Positions 18,099 to 27,433 of a stretch of 64,000 nt of DNA are shown piece by piece; the first letter of the stretch is position 1, and every line of letters begins with the position of its first letter. A program made the translations under genes and the position numbers. The notes under the pieces are model-generated. The model did no database searches and was not told where the DNA came from. It saw nothing but the letters and a program-made list of their open reading frames with translations. The stretch is from assembly GCA_913061005.1 (NCBI GenBank), contig CAJXSH010000008.1:1-64000 (forward strand). Reading direction: 5' to 3'. Source of the stretch: an uncultured Ectothiorhodospiraceae bacterium (lineage in GTDB: Bacteria; Pseudomonadota; Gammaproteobacteria; Nitrococcales; Nitrococcaceae).

Positions 18099-19550
18099 TC
18101 AGGGCATCCGAAGGGCAAGGAAACGCTGGCTTTGATCGCGCAAGACCAACAAGGGCACGCTGCTGCCCGACGGTGCCTCATCCAGCGCCTGTTGCAGCGC
18201 CTCCAGCCCGCTGATCGCAGAGCGATTGACCCGGGTGATGACATCGCCCGGCGCGAGCCCCGCTTCGGCAGCCGGACCACCACTGACACCGGTCACCACG
18301 ACCCCTTCGACGGCGCCGTCCAGCTCCAGGGCCTCACGGCGCTCATCGTTGAGCGGCTCGACCGTCATGCCCAGCTCCTCGAACTCGCCGTCGGGCCCGC
18401 CGGGCTGTGTTTGACTGGGCTGACCCGCGCTCTCCGGCAACTGCTCGAGGGTGACATCGATGCTGCGACGCTCCCCATCCCGCAGCACCACCACGGGTGC
18501 GGTGGAGCCGACGCCGGCACGGCCGACAATCGGAGGCAGTGAGCCAGAGCTGGGGATATCACGTCCGTTGAACTCGACGATCACATCACCGGGCTCCAGC
18601 CCTGCCTTGGCCGCCGGGCTATCCGGCAGCACCTGCGCGACCAGTGCGCCCTCGGGGCGATCCATACCGAAGGACTCGGCAAGATCCCGGGTCACATCCT
18701 GGATGACCACCCCCAGCCAGGCGCGACTGACCTCACCGCCGCTTCTCAGCTGTTCGGCCACTTCCATGGCAAGCTCGATCGGGATGGCGAACGAAATGCC
18801 CTGAAACCCGCCCGAGCGGCTGTAGATGTGGGAGTTGACCCCGATGACCTCGCCATCAAGGTTGAACAGCGGCCCGCCCGAGTTACCCGGATTGATGGCC
18901 ACGTCGGTCTGCAGAAAGGGGACATAGTTCTCGGTCGGCAGGCTCCGGCCCTTGGCGCTGATAATGCCCGCGGTCACCGAATACTCGAAGCCGAATGGCG
19001 AGCCGATGGCAAGCACCCATTCGCCCACCTGGAGGTCCGACGAGGCACCGGTATCGACGGTCGGCAGCCCATCGGCCTCGACCTTGAGCAATGCCAGGTC
19101 GGTGCGGTCATCGGCGCCGACCAGCTCTGCTTCGAGCTCGCGGCGGTCGTTGAGGCGAACGATGATCTCCGAGGCCTGCTCCACCACATGGTGGTTGGTC
19201 ATGATGTAACCATCCTCGGAGATGATGAATCCCGAACCCAGCGAGCGCGAATCGAACCGTGGCGCCGGCTGGCCGTCCTCGTCCATGAACCGGTCCATGA
19301 AGTCCCGGAACGGGTGACCTTCGGGGAGCTGATCCGGATCCGGCATACCCGGGATATTGGGCATCCGGCTGCGCTGGGTCCGTGCCTCCTGGGTGGTGCT
19401 GATGTTCACCACCGCCGGGCTGTTATCCCGCACCAGACCGGTGAAATCCGGCAGATCCTGTGCAGCCGCCATGCCGGCGGTGGCCAGCATCAGCACAACT
19501 GCCGTGAGCCATTGAGCTGCACGGCGCCTGGGCGCATAAAGGTCTCTCAT
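18099..19550 (-). CDS. degP: Periplasmic serine endoprotease, DegP/MucD family
   Basis: A 483-residue HtrA-family protease/chaperone of the periplasm. The signal peptide ends near AGMAAAQ (about residue 31). The catalytic triad is His in MTNHHVVEQ, Asp in DDRTDLALLKV and Ser in NPGNSGGPL. Two PDZ domains follow (about residues 270-365 and 385-480), the second ending in VLRDQSQRFLALRMP. It is last in the sigma-E unit, as mucD is in Pseudomonas; start and rseB stop overlap by ATGA. It likely degrades misfolded envelope proteins and damps sigma-E signalling. Confidence 0.95.
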   Translation of the reverse strand: MRDLYAPRRRAAQWLTAVVLMLATAGMAAAQDLPDFTGLVRDNSPAVVNISTTQEARTQRSRMPNIPGMPDPDQLPEGHPFRDFMDRFMDEDGQPAPRFDSRSLGSGFIISEDGYIMTNHHVVEQASEIIVRLNDRRELEAELVGADDRTDLALLKVEADGLPTVDTGASSDLQVGEWVLAIGSPFGFEYSVTAGIISAKGRSLPTENYVPFLQTDVAINPGNSGGPLFNLDGEVIGVNSHIYSRSGGFQGISFAIPIELAMEVAEQLRSGGEVSRAWLGVVIQDVTRDLAESFGMDRPEGALVAQVLPDSPAAKAGLEPGDVIVEFNGRDIPSSGSLPPIVGRAGVGSTAPVVVLRDGERRSIDVTLEQLPESAGQPSQTQPGGPDGEFEELGMTVEPLNDERREALELDGAVEGVVVTGVSGGPAAEAGLAPGDVITRVNRSAISGLEALQQALDEAPSGSSVPLLVLRDQSQRFLALRMP

Positions 19551-20593
19551 GGTCGCTGTCCTGTTGTTTCGGGAGTTGATTCCGAGACGAGCGAGGCGGC
19601 GATCCGCCGGACGGTGTTCGCCGGGACCTCGCCCACGACAATCGCTTGATGCTGGCCAATGCGCCGTCCATAGGCGTTCATCGCCCCCATCCGCATGGCC
19701 CCGTCAACGCCGGGCGCCTGCTCGGCCGGTTCGATGTAGACCGACACATTGGCCAGTCCATCGGTGAGCAACATGTGCCGCACCGGAGCGGCACGCCCCG
19801 GCAGGCTCTGGAGTCGATCCATGCTCACCCGATACCCGGCCGGCGGGTTGCTAACGCGCCAGCGGCCACGGGCTTGAGTGGTACTGGCCGTGTCGGGGTC
19901 CCAGCGCTTCTCCACCCGGGTGAACCCGGCATCATCCAGTGTCGATTCGAGAAGGGCTTCCGGCATTGCATCCCGCAGATCCAGGTTCATCACCATCAAT
20001 CGTTCAATCACGCGGCCGGCCGGATTGAGCACCTCGGCCCGCAGCATCAGCCCGGTCTGCTTGTCAAACCACAGCGCGTAGCCATAACGCTGGGTGTCCT
20101 GCGGCTCCAGCCGGACTTCCACCGCGGGCCGGTCGGCCACGCGATCTTCGCCGGTGAGGCGCAACGCATAGTGAGGGGTAAGGCGGCTGGCATTCGCCGG
20201 CACCTGCACACCCAGGGGCCGGTCGAGTCGCCGACGATCGACCAGAATGGAATCGCTGTTCGGCAGTATGCAGGTGATCCGATCGTCGCCGCGGAGGATT
20301 TCCCGAGGATCACCCGAGAGCGCATGGAGCCGCTCCCGCACCCCGGTTTCCGGGTTGGCCGAGCGCCAGATCCGCATGGTCTCGATTTCATCGGCATGCT
20401 GATACACCAGATCACCGACAAAACTGTAGCGACCGCGCGCCTCACTGCCGCGCTCGATCCAGCCCGCAGCTGTCTGAGGGATTGAACCGTTCGCCTGCGC
20501 TGCGTCGTTGGCCGCCGCCGTCTGGACCATCGCCAGTGCGCCGAGGACCAGGCCCGCAGCCAGCGGCGCCAGTCGCTCAATCCTCGGCATCAT
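19547..20593 (-). CDS. rseB: Periplasmic sigma-E regulator RseB/MucB
   Basis: About 348 residues. An N-terminal signal sequence (LAAGLVLGALAMVQTAAA) directs it to the periplasm, where RseB binds the anti-sigma factor RseA and protects it from DegS until lipid or LPS intermediates are sensed. It has the MucB/RseB domain with YSFVGDLVYQHADEIETMRIW and the C-terminal SMDRLQSLPGRAAPVRHMLLTDGLANVSVYIEP, quoted in part. ATG 20593 is chosen over a more upstream TTG; it overlaps the rseA end by 17 bases. Confidence 0.93.
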   Translation of the reverse strand: MMPRIERLAPLAAGLVLGALAMVQTAAANDAAQANGSIPQTAAGWIERGSEARGRYSFVGDLVYQHADEIETMRIWRSANPETGVRERLHALSGDPREILRGDDRITCILPNSDSILVDRRRLDRPLGVQVPANASRLTPHYALRLTGEDRVADRPAVEVRLEPQDTQRYGYALWFDKQTGLMLRAEVLNPAGRVIERLMVMNLDLRDAMPEALLESTLDDAGFTRVEKRWDPDTASTTQARGRWRVSNPPAGYRVSMDRLQSLPGRAAPVRHMLLTDGLANVSVYIEPAEQAPGVDGAMRMGAMNAYGRRIGQHQAIVVGEVPANTVRRIAASLVSESTPETTGQRP

Positions 20594-21182
20594 GACCAAC
20601 GATTCGGGCGTATTTCAGTGTCCCGCCCAGTTGTCCGCTGGCGGCATGCTCGCTGTGGTTGACCAGGTAGGGATTGAGCCACCGCCGGACTTCGGCGTCC
20701 ATGGGCCGTTCGCCCGCAGCCACGTTGGTCGAGGGCGCGCCAAGCCGTGCCCGGGAGAGCTGGCCTTCGCTGGGCGCCCCCTGCAGTGTGGTCGCCACCG
20801 CCGGCGTCTGGCTCGTTCCGCTGGGCTGTTCGCCCACTATGGGCCACACCGAGACCAGTGCCAGGGCAACACTCGCTGCGATTGCCATCCCGGCGGCCGG
20901 CTTGAGTAACGTCGCCACCATGCCCGGCTCGCGGCCACGGGCGCTGTCTTGGCCATCGCCGTGGGCCGGCTCTTCGGCAATCGCCGCCCCGACCCGATCG
21001 GCCAGCAACGACCCGTCGCGGGTGTAGTCGCCGCGGGCGACGGCCGAGACGGTCTGGTAGCGCTGCCAGAGCGCCCGCGCCTCGTCATCGGCGCCGATCC
21101 GTCGTGTCATGAATGCCGCCGCCTCACTGTCCAGCTCGCCATCAACCAACGCCGACAGTTGCTCTTTGTGTTCTTTGTGCAT
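20577..21182 (-). CDS. rseA: Anti-sigma-E factor RseA/MucA
   Basis: A 201-residue single-pass inner-membrane protein. The cytoplasmic N-terminal anti-sigma domain starts EQLSALVDGELDSEAA and has ALWQRYQTVSAVARGD; one membrane segment follows at about 95-116 (AGMAIAASVALALVSVWPIV), then a periplasmic tail of about 85 residues for RseB binding. Regulated proteolysis of such proteins releases sigma-E. It starts 5 bases after the rpoE stop, so 1:1 synthesis by coupling is likely. Confidence 0.94.
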   Translation of the reverse strand: MHKEHKEQLSALVDGELDSEAAAFMTRRIGADDEARALWQRYQTVSAVARGDYTRDGSLLADRVGAAIAEEPAHGDGQDSARGREPGMVATLLKPAAGMAIAASVALALVSVWPIVGEQPSGTSQTPAVATTLQGAPSEGQLSRARLGAPSTNVAAGERPMDAEVRRWLNPYLVNHSEHAASGQLGGTLKYARIVGHDAED

Positions 21183-21187
21183 GGTGG

Positions 21188-21775
21188 TTACTCGCTTGTA
21201 CCGCTCAAAAGCGGCCGCAGCCGCTTGTCGATCGCCTCACGGGCACGAAAGATCCGCGACCGCACCGTCCCGATGGGGCAATCCATGGCCTCGGCTATTT
21301 CTTCGTAGGTAAGCCCTTCAAACTCCCGCAACACTATGGCGGTGCGCAGATCGTCCGGCAGGGCCTCAATCGCTGTCATGACCGTCGACTCCACCTCGTC
21401 CCGCTGAGCGAGGGCTTCGGGTGACTCCTGGTCCTTGAGACGTGATTCGATGTCGTAGCGTTCCGCATCCTGGGCATCGATGTCGTTGTCCGGCGGCCGT
21501 CGGCCCTGCGACACCAGGTGGTTTTTGGCTGTATTGATGCCGATGCGGTAGAGCCAGGTGTAGAAGCTGCTGTCACCCCGAAAGCGGGGCAACGCACGGT
21601 AGGCTTTGATAAACGCTTCCTGGGCGACGTCCATTGCCTCGGCCTGGTCGTGAACGTAGCGCGACACAAGCTTGATGAGCTTGTGCTGGTACTTAAGGAC
21701 CAGCATGTCGAAGGCCTTTTTGTCGCCGGCCTGTACACGTTCTACCAGCTCCTTGTCCGCATTGGCGGTACTCAT
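21188..21775 (-). CDS. rpoE: RNA polymerase sigma-E factor (AlgU type)
   Basis: A 195-residue group 4 (ECF) sigma factor. Region 2 has LVLKYQHKLIKLVSRYVHD and AMDVAQEAFIKAYRALPRFRGDSSFYTWLYRIG, quoted in part; region 4 has LREFEGLTYEEIAEAMDCPIGTVRSR. It matches E. coli RpoE and Pseudomonas AlgU in length and order. GGAGG lies 4 bases before the ATG. A sigma-E type promoter immediately upstream indicates autoregulation. It directs transcription of envelope stress genes. Confidence 0.97.
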   Translation of the reverse strand: MSTANADKELVERVQAGDKKAFDMLVLKYQHKLIKLVSRYVHDQAEAMDVAQEAFIKAYRALPRFRGDSSFYTWLYRIGINTAKNHLVSQGRRPPDNDIDAQDAERYDIESRLKDQESPEALAQRDEVESTVMTAIEALPDDLRTAIVLREFEGLTYEEIAEAMDCPIGTVRSRIFRAREAIDKRLRPLLSGTSE

Positions 21776-21822
21776 GTTTCCTCCGCGCCCGGCGCCCCCG
21801 GCAGCCGGACGCTGCCTCTACG

Positions 21823-21850
21823 CATCGACCGAGATTTATCGTAGAAGTTC
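21823..21850 (-). promoter_or_regulatory. Sigma-E (AlgU)-type autoregulated promoter of rpoE
   Basis: On the minus strand GAACTT, a perfect sigma-E -35 element, is followed by a 16-base spacer and TCGATG, close to the TCTGA/TCnnA -10 element. It is 47 bases upstream of the rpoE ATG. The -35 overlaps the stop of ygfX by two bases, which separates stress-controlled transcription from the sdh operon read-through. Confidence 0.75.
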
Positions 21851-22328
21851 ACTGCCGCGAGGCTAACCCGTTGGACGGGCCACGACCAACCCGACACAGC
21901 CACCGGACTCGGCGGCGCAACTGGCGATGGGATTCGCGATCCATGGCATCCATCGGCACGACAACGGCGCGCCGCCGACGATGGGTGCGCAGGCTGATGA
22001 CGACCACCACCGGCGACACCAGCGCATCGGCGATCGACCCGTGGTAGCGACGACCCGCGCCGTCGATGACCAGGCACTGGCCATCGCCATCCAGCACCAG
22101 CGACCGCGGCGCGCGCCGTGTCCCCGGCCAGTGCCGATAGCCTGTCACCAGCGTGACGAGCAACACGCATGCAACCACCACGCTCCGCCAGAGTGGCGTG
22201 ATGCCCTCTACGGCCAGGCCGTAGAGCAGCGTCAACGACGGGAGCGCGATCAGATAAAGACAAAGAAAACGGCTGCTGGCCAGTTCAAAGACCAGACGCG
22301 GCGCGGATGCGTCGGCTGATCTGCTCAA
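21849..22328 (-). CDS. ygfX: YgfX/CptA-family inner-membrane protein
   Basis: A 159-residue protein with two hydrophobic helices (about residues 20-40 and 45-62) followed by a cytoplasmic beta-rich region, the YgfX layout. YgfX genes occur next to sdhE in gammaproteobacteria and have been described as a membrane partner or toxin-like component. The TTG at 22328 is chosen because GGAG lies 9 bases upstream and little homologous sequence precedes the first helix; it lies 44 bases inside sdhE. Sequence conservation in this family is low, so the call rests on position, length and topology. Confidence 0.75.
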   Translation of the reverse strand: MSRSADASAPRLVFELASSRFLCLYLIALPSLTLLYGLAVEGITPLWRSVVVACVLLVTLVTGYRHWPGTRRAPRSLVLDGDGQCLVIDGAGRRYHGSIADALVSPVVVVISLRTHRRRRAVVVPMDAMDRESHRQLRRRVRWLCRVGRGPSNGLASRQ

Positions 22329-22551
22329 GGCTCGGTTCTCCGGCGGGTTCGCCCTTCAACAACCAGTCGATGAGCCGATCATCCTCGATGCTGAGCAGTT
22401 GGTCGAACACCTCCCGACCAGCGGCGTCGAGGCAGGCGTACCCGGCCTGATCGTCATCCAGAAAGCGATTGAGCAGCCGGTCGAGTTCGGTGGTGCCGCG
22501 CCGGCAGCGCCAGCGCAGCTTGGCCATGTGCGCGTTATCGAGCTCGGCCAC
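22285..22551 (-). CDS. sdhE: FAD assembly factor SdhE (YgfY)
   Basis: An 88-residue helical protein promoting covalent attachment of FAD to SdhA. It has the family signature RWRCRRGTTELDRLLNRF (the conserved RGxxELD) and the later LLSIEDDRLIDWLL. The GTG at 22551, one base after the sdhB stop, gives the standard length; the ATG at 22527 gives 80 residues. Located at the end of sdhCDAB, its expression matches complex II. Confidence 0.93.
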   Translation of the reverse strand: MAELDNAHMAKLRWRCRRGTTELDRLLNRFLDDDQAGYACLDAAGREVFDQLLSIEDDRLIDWLLKGEPAGEPSLEQISRRIRAASGL

Positions 22552-22552
22552 C

Positions 22553-23332
22553 TTATTGCCGGGCCACCATCAAGCGCTTGATCTCGGCGATCGCCTTGGC
22601 CGGGTTGAGCCCCTTGGGGCAGGCCGATGCGCAGTTCATGATCGTGTGGCAACGATAGAGCTTGAATGCATCATCAAGATCGTCCAGCCGGCCGCCGGTA
22701 TCCTCGTCACGGCTGTCCGCGATCCAGCGATAGGCCTGGAGCAACACCGCTGGCCCGAGGTATCGATCCGGGTTCCACCAGTAGCTGGGGCAGGAGGTCT
22801 GGCAGCACGCGCAGAGGATGCACTCGTAGAGCCCATCCAGTGCTTCCCGGTCCTCGGGGCTCTGGAGCCGCTCCTGGTCCGGTGGTGCCGGGGTCTGCGT
22901 GCGAATCCAGGGCCGGATCGAGGCATACTGGGCGTAGAAGTGGGTCATGTCCGGCACCAGGTCCTTGACCACCCGCATGGATGGCAGCGGATAGATGCGT
23001 ACATCCCCGTCGATATCGTCAATGGCTTTGGTACACGCCAGCGTGTTGCTGCCATCGATATTCATCGCACAGGAGCCGCAGATACCCTCACGGCAGGAGC
23101 GGCGGAATGTCAGCGTCGGGTCGATTTCGTTTTTGATCTTCACCAGCGCGTCGAGGACCATCGGACCGCAGCTGTCGAGATCCAGATCATAGGTGTCGAG
23201 CCGCGGGTTCTCGCCTGAATCCGGTTCCCATCGATAGACCTTGAACGTCTTGATGTTCGCCGCGCCGCTGGGAGCGCCGTGGTGCTCGCCCTGCTGGATA
23301 CGGGAGTTGGGGGGCAGGATGAACTGGGCCAT
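22553..23332 (-). CDS. sdhB: Succinate dehydrogenase iron-sulfur subunit
   Basis: A 259-residue peripheral subunit passing electrons from FAD to quinone. The [2Fe-2S] ligands lie in [14 protein letters not shown] with a later Cys in NTLACT. The [4Fe-4S] and [3Fe-4S] ligands lie in [17 protein letters not shown] and [19 protein letters not shown]. An N-terminal extension of about 20 residues before IKTFKVYRW is slightly longer than in E. coli. Typical sdhCDAB order, 17 bases after sdhA. Confidence 0.97.
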   Translation of the reverse strand: MAQFILPPNSRIQQGEHHGAPSGAANIKTFKVYRWEPDSGENPRLDTYDLDLDSCGPMVLDALVKIKNEIDPTLTFRRSCREGICGSCAMNIDGSNTLACTKAIDDIDGDVRIYPLPSMRVVKDLVPDMTHFYAQYASIRPWIRTQTPAPPDQERLQSPEDREALDGLYECILCACCQTSCPSYWWNPDRYLGPAVLLQAYRWIADSRDEDTGGRLDDLDDAFKLYRCHTIMNCASACPKGLNPAKAIAEIKRLMVARQ

Positions 23333-23349
23333 GGGATCAATCTCCTCGG

Positions 23350-25137
23350 TCAGTACACGCGCTTCTTCGGCGGGATGACTTCCATCTCATCGGTGAGCGT
23401 GGTCATGTGCACCGGGCGGTAATCAAGCTGGACATCGCCGCTTTGCTGAAGCCACGAGACGGTATGCTTCATCCAGTGCTCGTCGTCGCGCTCGCCATAA
23501 TCCTCGCGGGCGTGGGCGCCGCGGCTTTCCTGGCGGTTGAGCGCCGAGTCCATGCTGACCACGGCGTTGCCGAGCAGATTCTCGAGCTCCAGCGTCTCGA
23601 CCAGATCGGTATTCCAGATCAGTGACCGATCGGCCAGTTTGACGTCGGCGAACATGCCATGGATTTCATGGATCTGTTTGCTGCCTTCCTGCAAGGTCTC
23701 TTCGGTGCGGAAAACGGCCGCGTAATCCTGCATGGCCTTTTGCATGCGCTCGCGGATGCGTGCCGTGGGGTTTTCACCATCGGCATGGCGCAGCCGATCC
23801 AGCCGGCTCAGCGCAAAGTCGGCGCTGTCCTTGGGCAGCGGCTTGTGCTCGCCGGCATCGGCGACCACCTCGGCGGCGCGGATGGCCGCTGCGCGGCCAA
23901 AGACCACCAGATCCAGCAGCGAGTTCGAGCCCAGCCGGTTGGCGCCGTGGACGGATATGCAGCCCGCCTCCCCGATCGCCATCAGTCCGGGGACAACGGC
24001 ATCCGGGTCGCCATCCCGAGGGGCGACCACTTCGGCTTTGTAGTTGGTCGGGATGCCACCCATGTTGTAGTGCACGGTCGGCAGCACCGGAATCGGCTCC
24101 TTGGTGACGTCAACGCCGGCAAAGATGCGCGCCGTCTCGGCGATACCGGGGAGCCGCTGGTTGATCACCTCGGGGCCAAGATGCTCGAGATGCAGATGGA
24201 TATGATCGGCATTGGGTCCGACGCCACGCCCCTCGCGGATCTCCACCGTCATCGAGCGGGAGACCACATCGCGGGAGGCCAGATCCTTGGCGTTGGGTGC
24301 ATACCGCTCCATGAAACGCTCGCCTTCGGAGTTGGTGAGATACCCACCCTCACCCCGCACGCCTTCGGTGATCAGGCAGCCGGCGCCATACACGCCGGTG
24401 GGATGAAACTGGGTGAACTCCATATCCTGCAGCGGCAGCCCCGCACGCAAGACCATCCCGCCCCCGTCACCGGTGCAGGTGTGCGCCGAAGTGCAGGAGA
24501 ACCAGGCACGCCCGTATCCGCCGGTGGCGAGCACAACGATGTGCGCCCGGAAGCGGTGGATCTTGCCGGTGGCAAGCTCCAGCGCGATCACACCCCGGCA
24601 GGCGCCATCCTCCATGATCAGGTCCAGGGCGAAGAACTCGATGTAGAACTCGGCCTGATGGGCCAGCGACTGCTGATAGAGCGTGTGCAGAATGGCATGG
24701 CCGGTCCGGTCGGCCGCTGCACAGGTGCGCTGCGCGGTCCCCTCGCCAAAGTGGGTGGTCATACCGCCGAAGGGCCGCTGATAGATCTTGCCCGCCTCGG
24801 TGCGCGAAAACGGCACGCCGTAGTGTTCGAGCTCGATGATCGCCGGGATGGCCTCACGGCACATGTACTCGATGGCGTCCTGGTCACCCAGCCAGTCCGA
24901 CCCCTTGATGGTGTCATAGGCGTGCCAGCGCCAGTCGTCCTCGCCCATGTTGCCCAGCGCGGCGCTGACCCCGCCCTGAGCGGCCACGGTGTGACTGCGG
25001 GTGGGAAAGACCTTGGTCACACAGGCGGTGCTCAGGCCCTTCTCGGCCATGCCGAACGTCGCCCGCAGCCCGGCGCCGCCGGCGCCCACCACCACAACGT
25101 CATAGCTGTGGTCGACAATTTCGTAATCGGTGGTCAT
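23350..25137 (-). CDS. sdhA: Succinate dehydrogenase flavoprotein subunit
   Basis: A 595-residue catalytic subunit. The dinucleotide fold is [16 protein letters not shown]; the covalent FAD His lies in [11 protein letters not shown]; substrate residues occur in FTQFHPTG, and the active-site Arg in GEGGYLTN-S and later [13 protein letters not shown]. The C-terminal [11 protein letters not shown] and the end IPPKKRVY are the usual SdhA terminus. It starts 4 bases after sdhD stops. Confidence 0.98.
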   Translation of the reverse strand: MTTDYEIVDHSYDVVVVGAGGAGLRATFGMAEKGLSTACVTKVFPTRSHTVAAQGGVSAALGNMGEDDWRWHAYDTIKGSDWLGDQDAIEYMCREAIPAIIELEHYGVPFSRTEAGKIYQRPFGGMTTHFGEGTAQRTCAAADRTGHAILHTLYQQSLAHQAEFYIEFFALDLIMEDGACRGVIALELATGKIHRFRAHIVVLATGGYGRAWFSCTSAHTCTGDGGGMVLRAGLPLQDMEFTQFHPTGVYGAGCLITEGVRGEGGYLTNSEGERFMERYAPNAKDLASRDVVSRSMTVEIREGRGVGPNADHIHLHLEHLGPEVINQRLPGIAETARIFAGVDVTKEPIPVLPTVHYNMGGIPTNYKAEVVAPRDGDPDAVVPGLMAIGEAGCISVHGANRLGSNSLLDLVVFGRAAAIRAAEVVADAGEHKPLPKDSADFALSRLDRLRHADGENPTARIRERMQKAMQDYAAVFRTEETLQEGSKQIHEIHGMFADVKLADRSLIWNTDLVETLELENLLGNAVVSMDSALNRQESRGAHAREDYGERDDEHWMKHTVSWLQQSGDVQLDYRPVHMTTLTDEMEVIPPKKRVY

Positions 25138-25141
25138 CGAT

Positions 25142-25546
25142 TCAGCCTCCGAATGCAGTTCTCAGATCGGCGAAGAATGCGATCCGGACGACCGCCAGAA
25201 TCGCCGCCGTGGCAAGGGCGATAGCCAGAAAGCGGACCGCGATGACCAGCGCGAGCCGGACACCCTTGTGGCTTACGTAGTCTTCGAGAACGACCTGCAG
25301 GCCCAGCGCGGCGTGGTAGAAAAGCACACCGAAGACCAGGACCATCAATACGGCGTTGAACGGGCTGCCCAGCCAGCTGATGGTGTCCAGGTAGCCGCCC
25401 CCGGCGTTGGCGGCGATCCCGGTGACCAGCCAGAGCATGAGCGGCACCATGCCGATTGCGGTCAGGCGCTGGACCCACCAGTGAGCCGCGCCGTGGTGCG
25501 AGGCCCCCAGGCCCCGCGCCTGCTTGATGGGGGTGCGGAATTCCAT
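25142..25546 (-). CDS. sdhD: Succinate dehydrogenase membrane anchor subunit
   Basis: A 134-residue membrane subunit with three helices (about residues 27-47, 62-83 and 97-118). The quinone/heme region includes [15 protein letters not shown] and the heme-ligand-type His in [17 protein letters not shown] with the quinone-site Asp-Tyr. Together with SdhC it anchors SdhAB and carries heme b. Confidence 0.93.
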   Translation of the reverse strand: MEFRTPIKQARGLGASHHGAAHWWVQRLTAIGMVPLMLWLVTGIAANAGGGYLDTISWLGSPFNAVLMVLVFGVLFYHAALGLQVVLEDYVSHKGVRLALVIAVRFLAIALATAAILAVVRIAFFADLRTAFGG

Positions 25547-25558
25547 GTGCCCTCTCCC

Positions 25559-25939
25559 TTAGAAAATGGCGATGAGCCAGGCGATGAGCGTCAGCACGGC
25601 GGCGCCGCCGATCGCCATCTGTCCCGAGCGTTTGGCCGTCTCGAGCTCAAAACCGTATCCGGCGTCCCAGACCAGATGCCGGATGCCGTTGCACAGGTGG
25701 TAGAACAGCACGAAGGTCCAGGCAAACATCAAAAGCTGGACCGGCAGACTGCCGAGAATGGCGGCAGCCGTGCGATAGGCCTGCTCGCCGGCGGCGGCGG
25801 CAACGACCCAGTAGACCAGCACCAGCGATCCGGCGGAGAGCAATACCCCGGAGATGCGGTGACTAATGGAGGTCAACGCCGTGAAAGGCAGGCGGTAGAC
25901 CTGAAGATGGGGGGAAAGCGGCCGACTATCCGTACTCAT
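25559..25939 (-). CDS. sdhC: Succinate dehydrogenase cytochrome b556 subunit
   Basis: 126 residues starting at MSTDSRPLSPHLQVY; the longer upstream frame is promoter DNA. The signature RPLSPHLQVYRLPFTALTSISHRISGV (quoted in full only as SISHRISGV) contains the quinone-site Ser and Arg. The heme-ligand His is in FYHLCNGIRHLVWD. There are three membrane helices. It is first of the sdhCDAB operon, 138 bases after the SDHAF4-like gene. Confidence 0.95.
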   Translation of the reverse strand: MSTDSRPLSPHLQVYRLPFTALTSISHRISGVLLSAGSLVLVYWVVAAAAGEQAYRTAAAILGSLPVQLLMFAWTFVLFYHLCNGIRHLVWDAGYGFELETAKRSGQMAIGGAAVLTLIAWLIAIF

Positions 25940-25983
25940 CAGGGACTCTCTCCGGGCACGATGTCTTCTGGAATTATTGGCAA

Positions 25984-26012
25984 AAAATACGGGAAAACCC
26001 CTTCCAACGCAA
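25984..26012 (-). promoter_or_regulatory. Candidate sigma-70 promoter of sdhCDAB
   Basis: On the minus strand TTGCGT, 17 bases, TATTTT, 44 bases upstream of the sdhC ATG. The surrounding DNA is A+T-rich compared with the rest of the window, which fits a promoter. The match to consensus is moderate. Confidence 0.5.
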
Positions 26013-26058
26013 TATCGCGGCACTGCAACATGCGCCGGCCAACCGCCTGTCAGCGGGC

Positions 26059-26076
26059 GCCGGCGGGGCCGCCGGC
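26059..26076 (-). terminator. GC-rich hairpin after the SDHAF4-like gene
   Basis: A perfect 18-base inverted repeat, GCCGGCGG-CC-CCGCCGGC on the minus strand, starts one base after the stop of the small gene. There is no T-run, so it may attenuate or protect a 3' end instead of terminating efficiently. Confidence 0.4.
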
Positions 26077-26077
26077 A

Positions 26078-26314
26078 CTAGAAATCGGTGCAGCGGCCGT
26101 TGCTCTCCCAATCGCCGTAGCGCGTCGGCTCCGGCCCGCCATTGCCGCCCACTTCGCGGGGCCAGGTCTCGGGCTTCTGCCAGTCCACCCCGGCCGATGG
26201 ATGCTCATCCCGGTGATCGCCGGCGCCCTCGTCGGATGACGCCGTTGCACCCGCCCCGGGCGCTTGCCCCTTTTCATCCGGCGCGCGGGTATCGTTTCGC
26301 TTTTCCTCGGCCAT
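26078..26314 (-). CDS. SDHAF4-like succinate dehydrogenase assembly factor (DUF1674)
   Basis: A 78-residue protein. The first 45 residues are polar and low-complexity. The C-terminus contains WPREVGGNGGPEPTRYGDW and ends ESNGRCTDF, the diagnostic pattern of the DUF1674/SDHAF4 family (GPEPTRYGDWE-x-GRCxDF). In mitochondria SDHAF4 binds flavinated SdhA and limits oxidant formation before SdhB joins. Its place directly upstream of sdhCDAB fits that role here, beside SdhE at the other end of the operon. GGAGG lies 3 bases before the ATG. Confidence 0.85.
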   Translation of the reverse strand: MAEEKRNDTRAPDEKGQAPGAGATASSDEGAGDHRDEHPSAGVDWQKPETWPREVGGNGGPEPTRYGDWESNGRCTDF

Positions 26315-26401
26315 GGACCCTCCTGATCGATGTCGTCATTCGTGTCAGACTAGCGCCATCCTACGGCGGTTCCACCTGCGATCGCTACAACGGGAGGCCC
26401 G

Positions 26402-27433
26402 ATGCGCGAGCCCTGGAGACAGCTACTCGACCCCCAGTCCGTCAACGAGCCGGCGCCCACGCCGGCTGCGCTGGAACTGGCCTGTACCGACTCTGGCGTG
26501 GTCTGCCCCTTGCCGGCTACTGGCGTGCTTCATGTCGCCGGCGAGGACGCCGGTACGTTCCTGCAGAACCAGCTCACTCAGTCAATCACCGACATGGCGG
26601 CAAACGAGACCCGGTTGGCGGCATGGTGTAATCCCAAGGGCCGGACGCGGGCGGTTTTTCGTGTCATCCCCAGCGACACCGGCTGGGTGCTGGTGGCCGA
26701 CGCCGAGTTGATCCGCGCCATCCAGCCCACCCTGCAGATGTTTGTCCTGCGCGCCCGGGTGGCGCTGACCGATCTCTCGGACGAGGAGGGATTGCTCGGC
26801 CTGGCGGGCCCGAGCGCCGAGACCCTGCTCACCGAAACGGCCGGGTCGCTGCCGCGGGCCGTCAATACGATGGTGACAGCAGGTGATCTGCACATCGTTG
26901 CCCTGCCCGCCCCGACGGGCCTGCGCTATGCCGTTCTCGGCCCCCTGACACAGATCGGCGCGTTGTGGTCGCGCTATCGCGAGGCGTTGACCGCCGGCAA
27001 TGAGGCGTTCTGGCAACTGCTGGATATCCGCAGCGGCCTGCCCGCGATCGACACCCACACCCGCGAGACCTTCATCCCGACGATGCTCAATCTCGACGCA
27101 CTGGGCGGTATCCGCTACGACAAGGGCTGCTATCCCGGCCAGGAGGTCGTGGCGCGACTGCACTACCGTGGCCAGCTCAAGCGCCAGATGTATCGCCTGG
27201 CCCTGGAGGATGCCGCCCCCGACCCCGGCGCCGCGGTGCTGGATAGCGACGGCAGCGAAGCGGGGACCGTCGTGGCGGCGGCGCCGGCGGCGGAGGATCG
27301 TGTTGAATGCCTGGCGGTCTTGCGCATCGACCGGGCCAATGACGGACAGCTGACCGTGGACGGCCAGCCAGCGACCCCGCAACCGCTACCCTACCCGCTG
27401 CCCGCCGAAGCTGACCGACCCGCCGGCGGTTAG
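26402..27433 (+). CDS. ygfZ: Folate-binding protein YgfZ (IbaG/GcvT-like Fe-S factor)
   Basis: A 343-residue GcvT-fold protein needed for repair or assembly of certain Fe-S enzymes. The family signature [17 protein letters not shown], with the essential Cys, is at about residue 242. The N-terminal region has [17 protein letters not shown]. The N-terminus is a little longer than in E. coli. It is divergent from the SDHAF4-like gene and convergent on lysS with a 4-base TTAG overlap. Its chromosomal link to sdhE/sdh genes is common in gammaproteobacteria and agrees with a role in Fe-S respiratory enzymes. Confidence 0.93.
   Translation: MREPWRQLLDPQSVNEPAPTPAALELACTDSGVVCPLPATGVLHVAGEDAGTFLQNQLTQSITDMAANETRLAAWCNPKGRTRAVFRVIPSDTGWVLVADAELIRAIQPTLQMFVLRARVALTDLSDEEGLLGLAGPSAETLLTETAGSLPRAVNTMVTAGDLHIVALPAPTGLRYAVLGPLTQIGALWSRYREALTAGNEAFWQLLDIRSGLPAIDTHTRETFIPTMLNLDALGGIRYDKGCYPGQEVVARLHYRGQLKRQMYRLALEDAAPDPGAAVLDSDGSEAGTVVAAAPAAEDRVECLAVLRIDRANDGQLTVDGQPATPQPLPYPLPAEADRPAGG

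Noticed and set aside
23659-25224. 521-codon plus-strand frame opposite sdhA
   Set aside because: Antisense to a clear sdhA gene.
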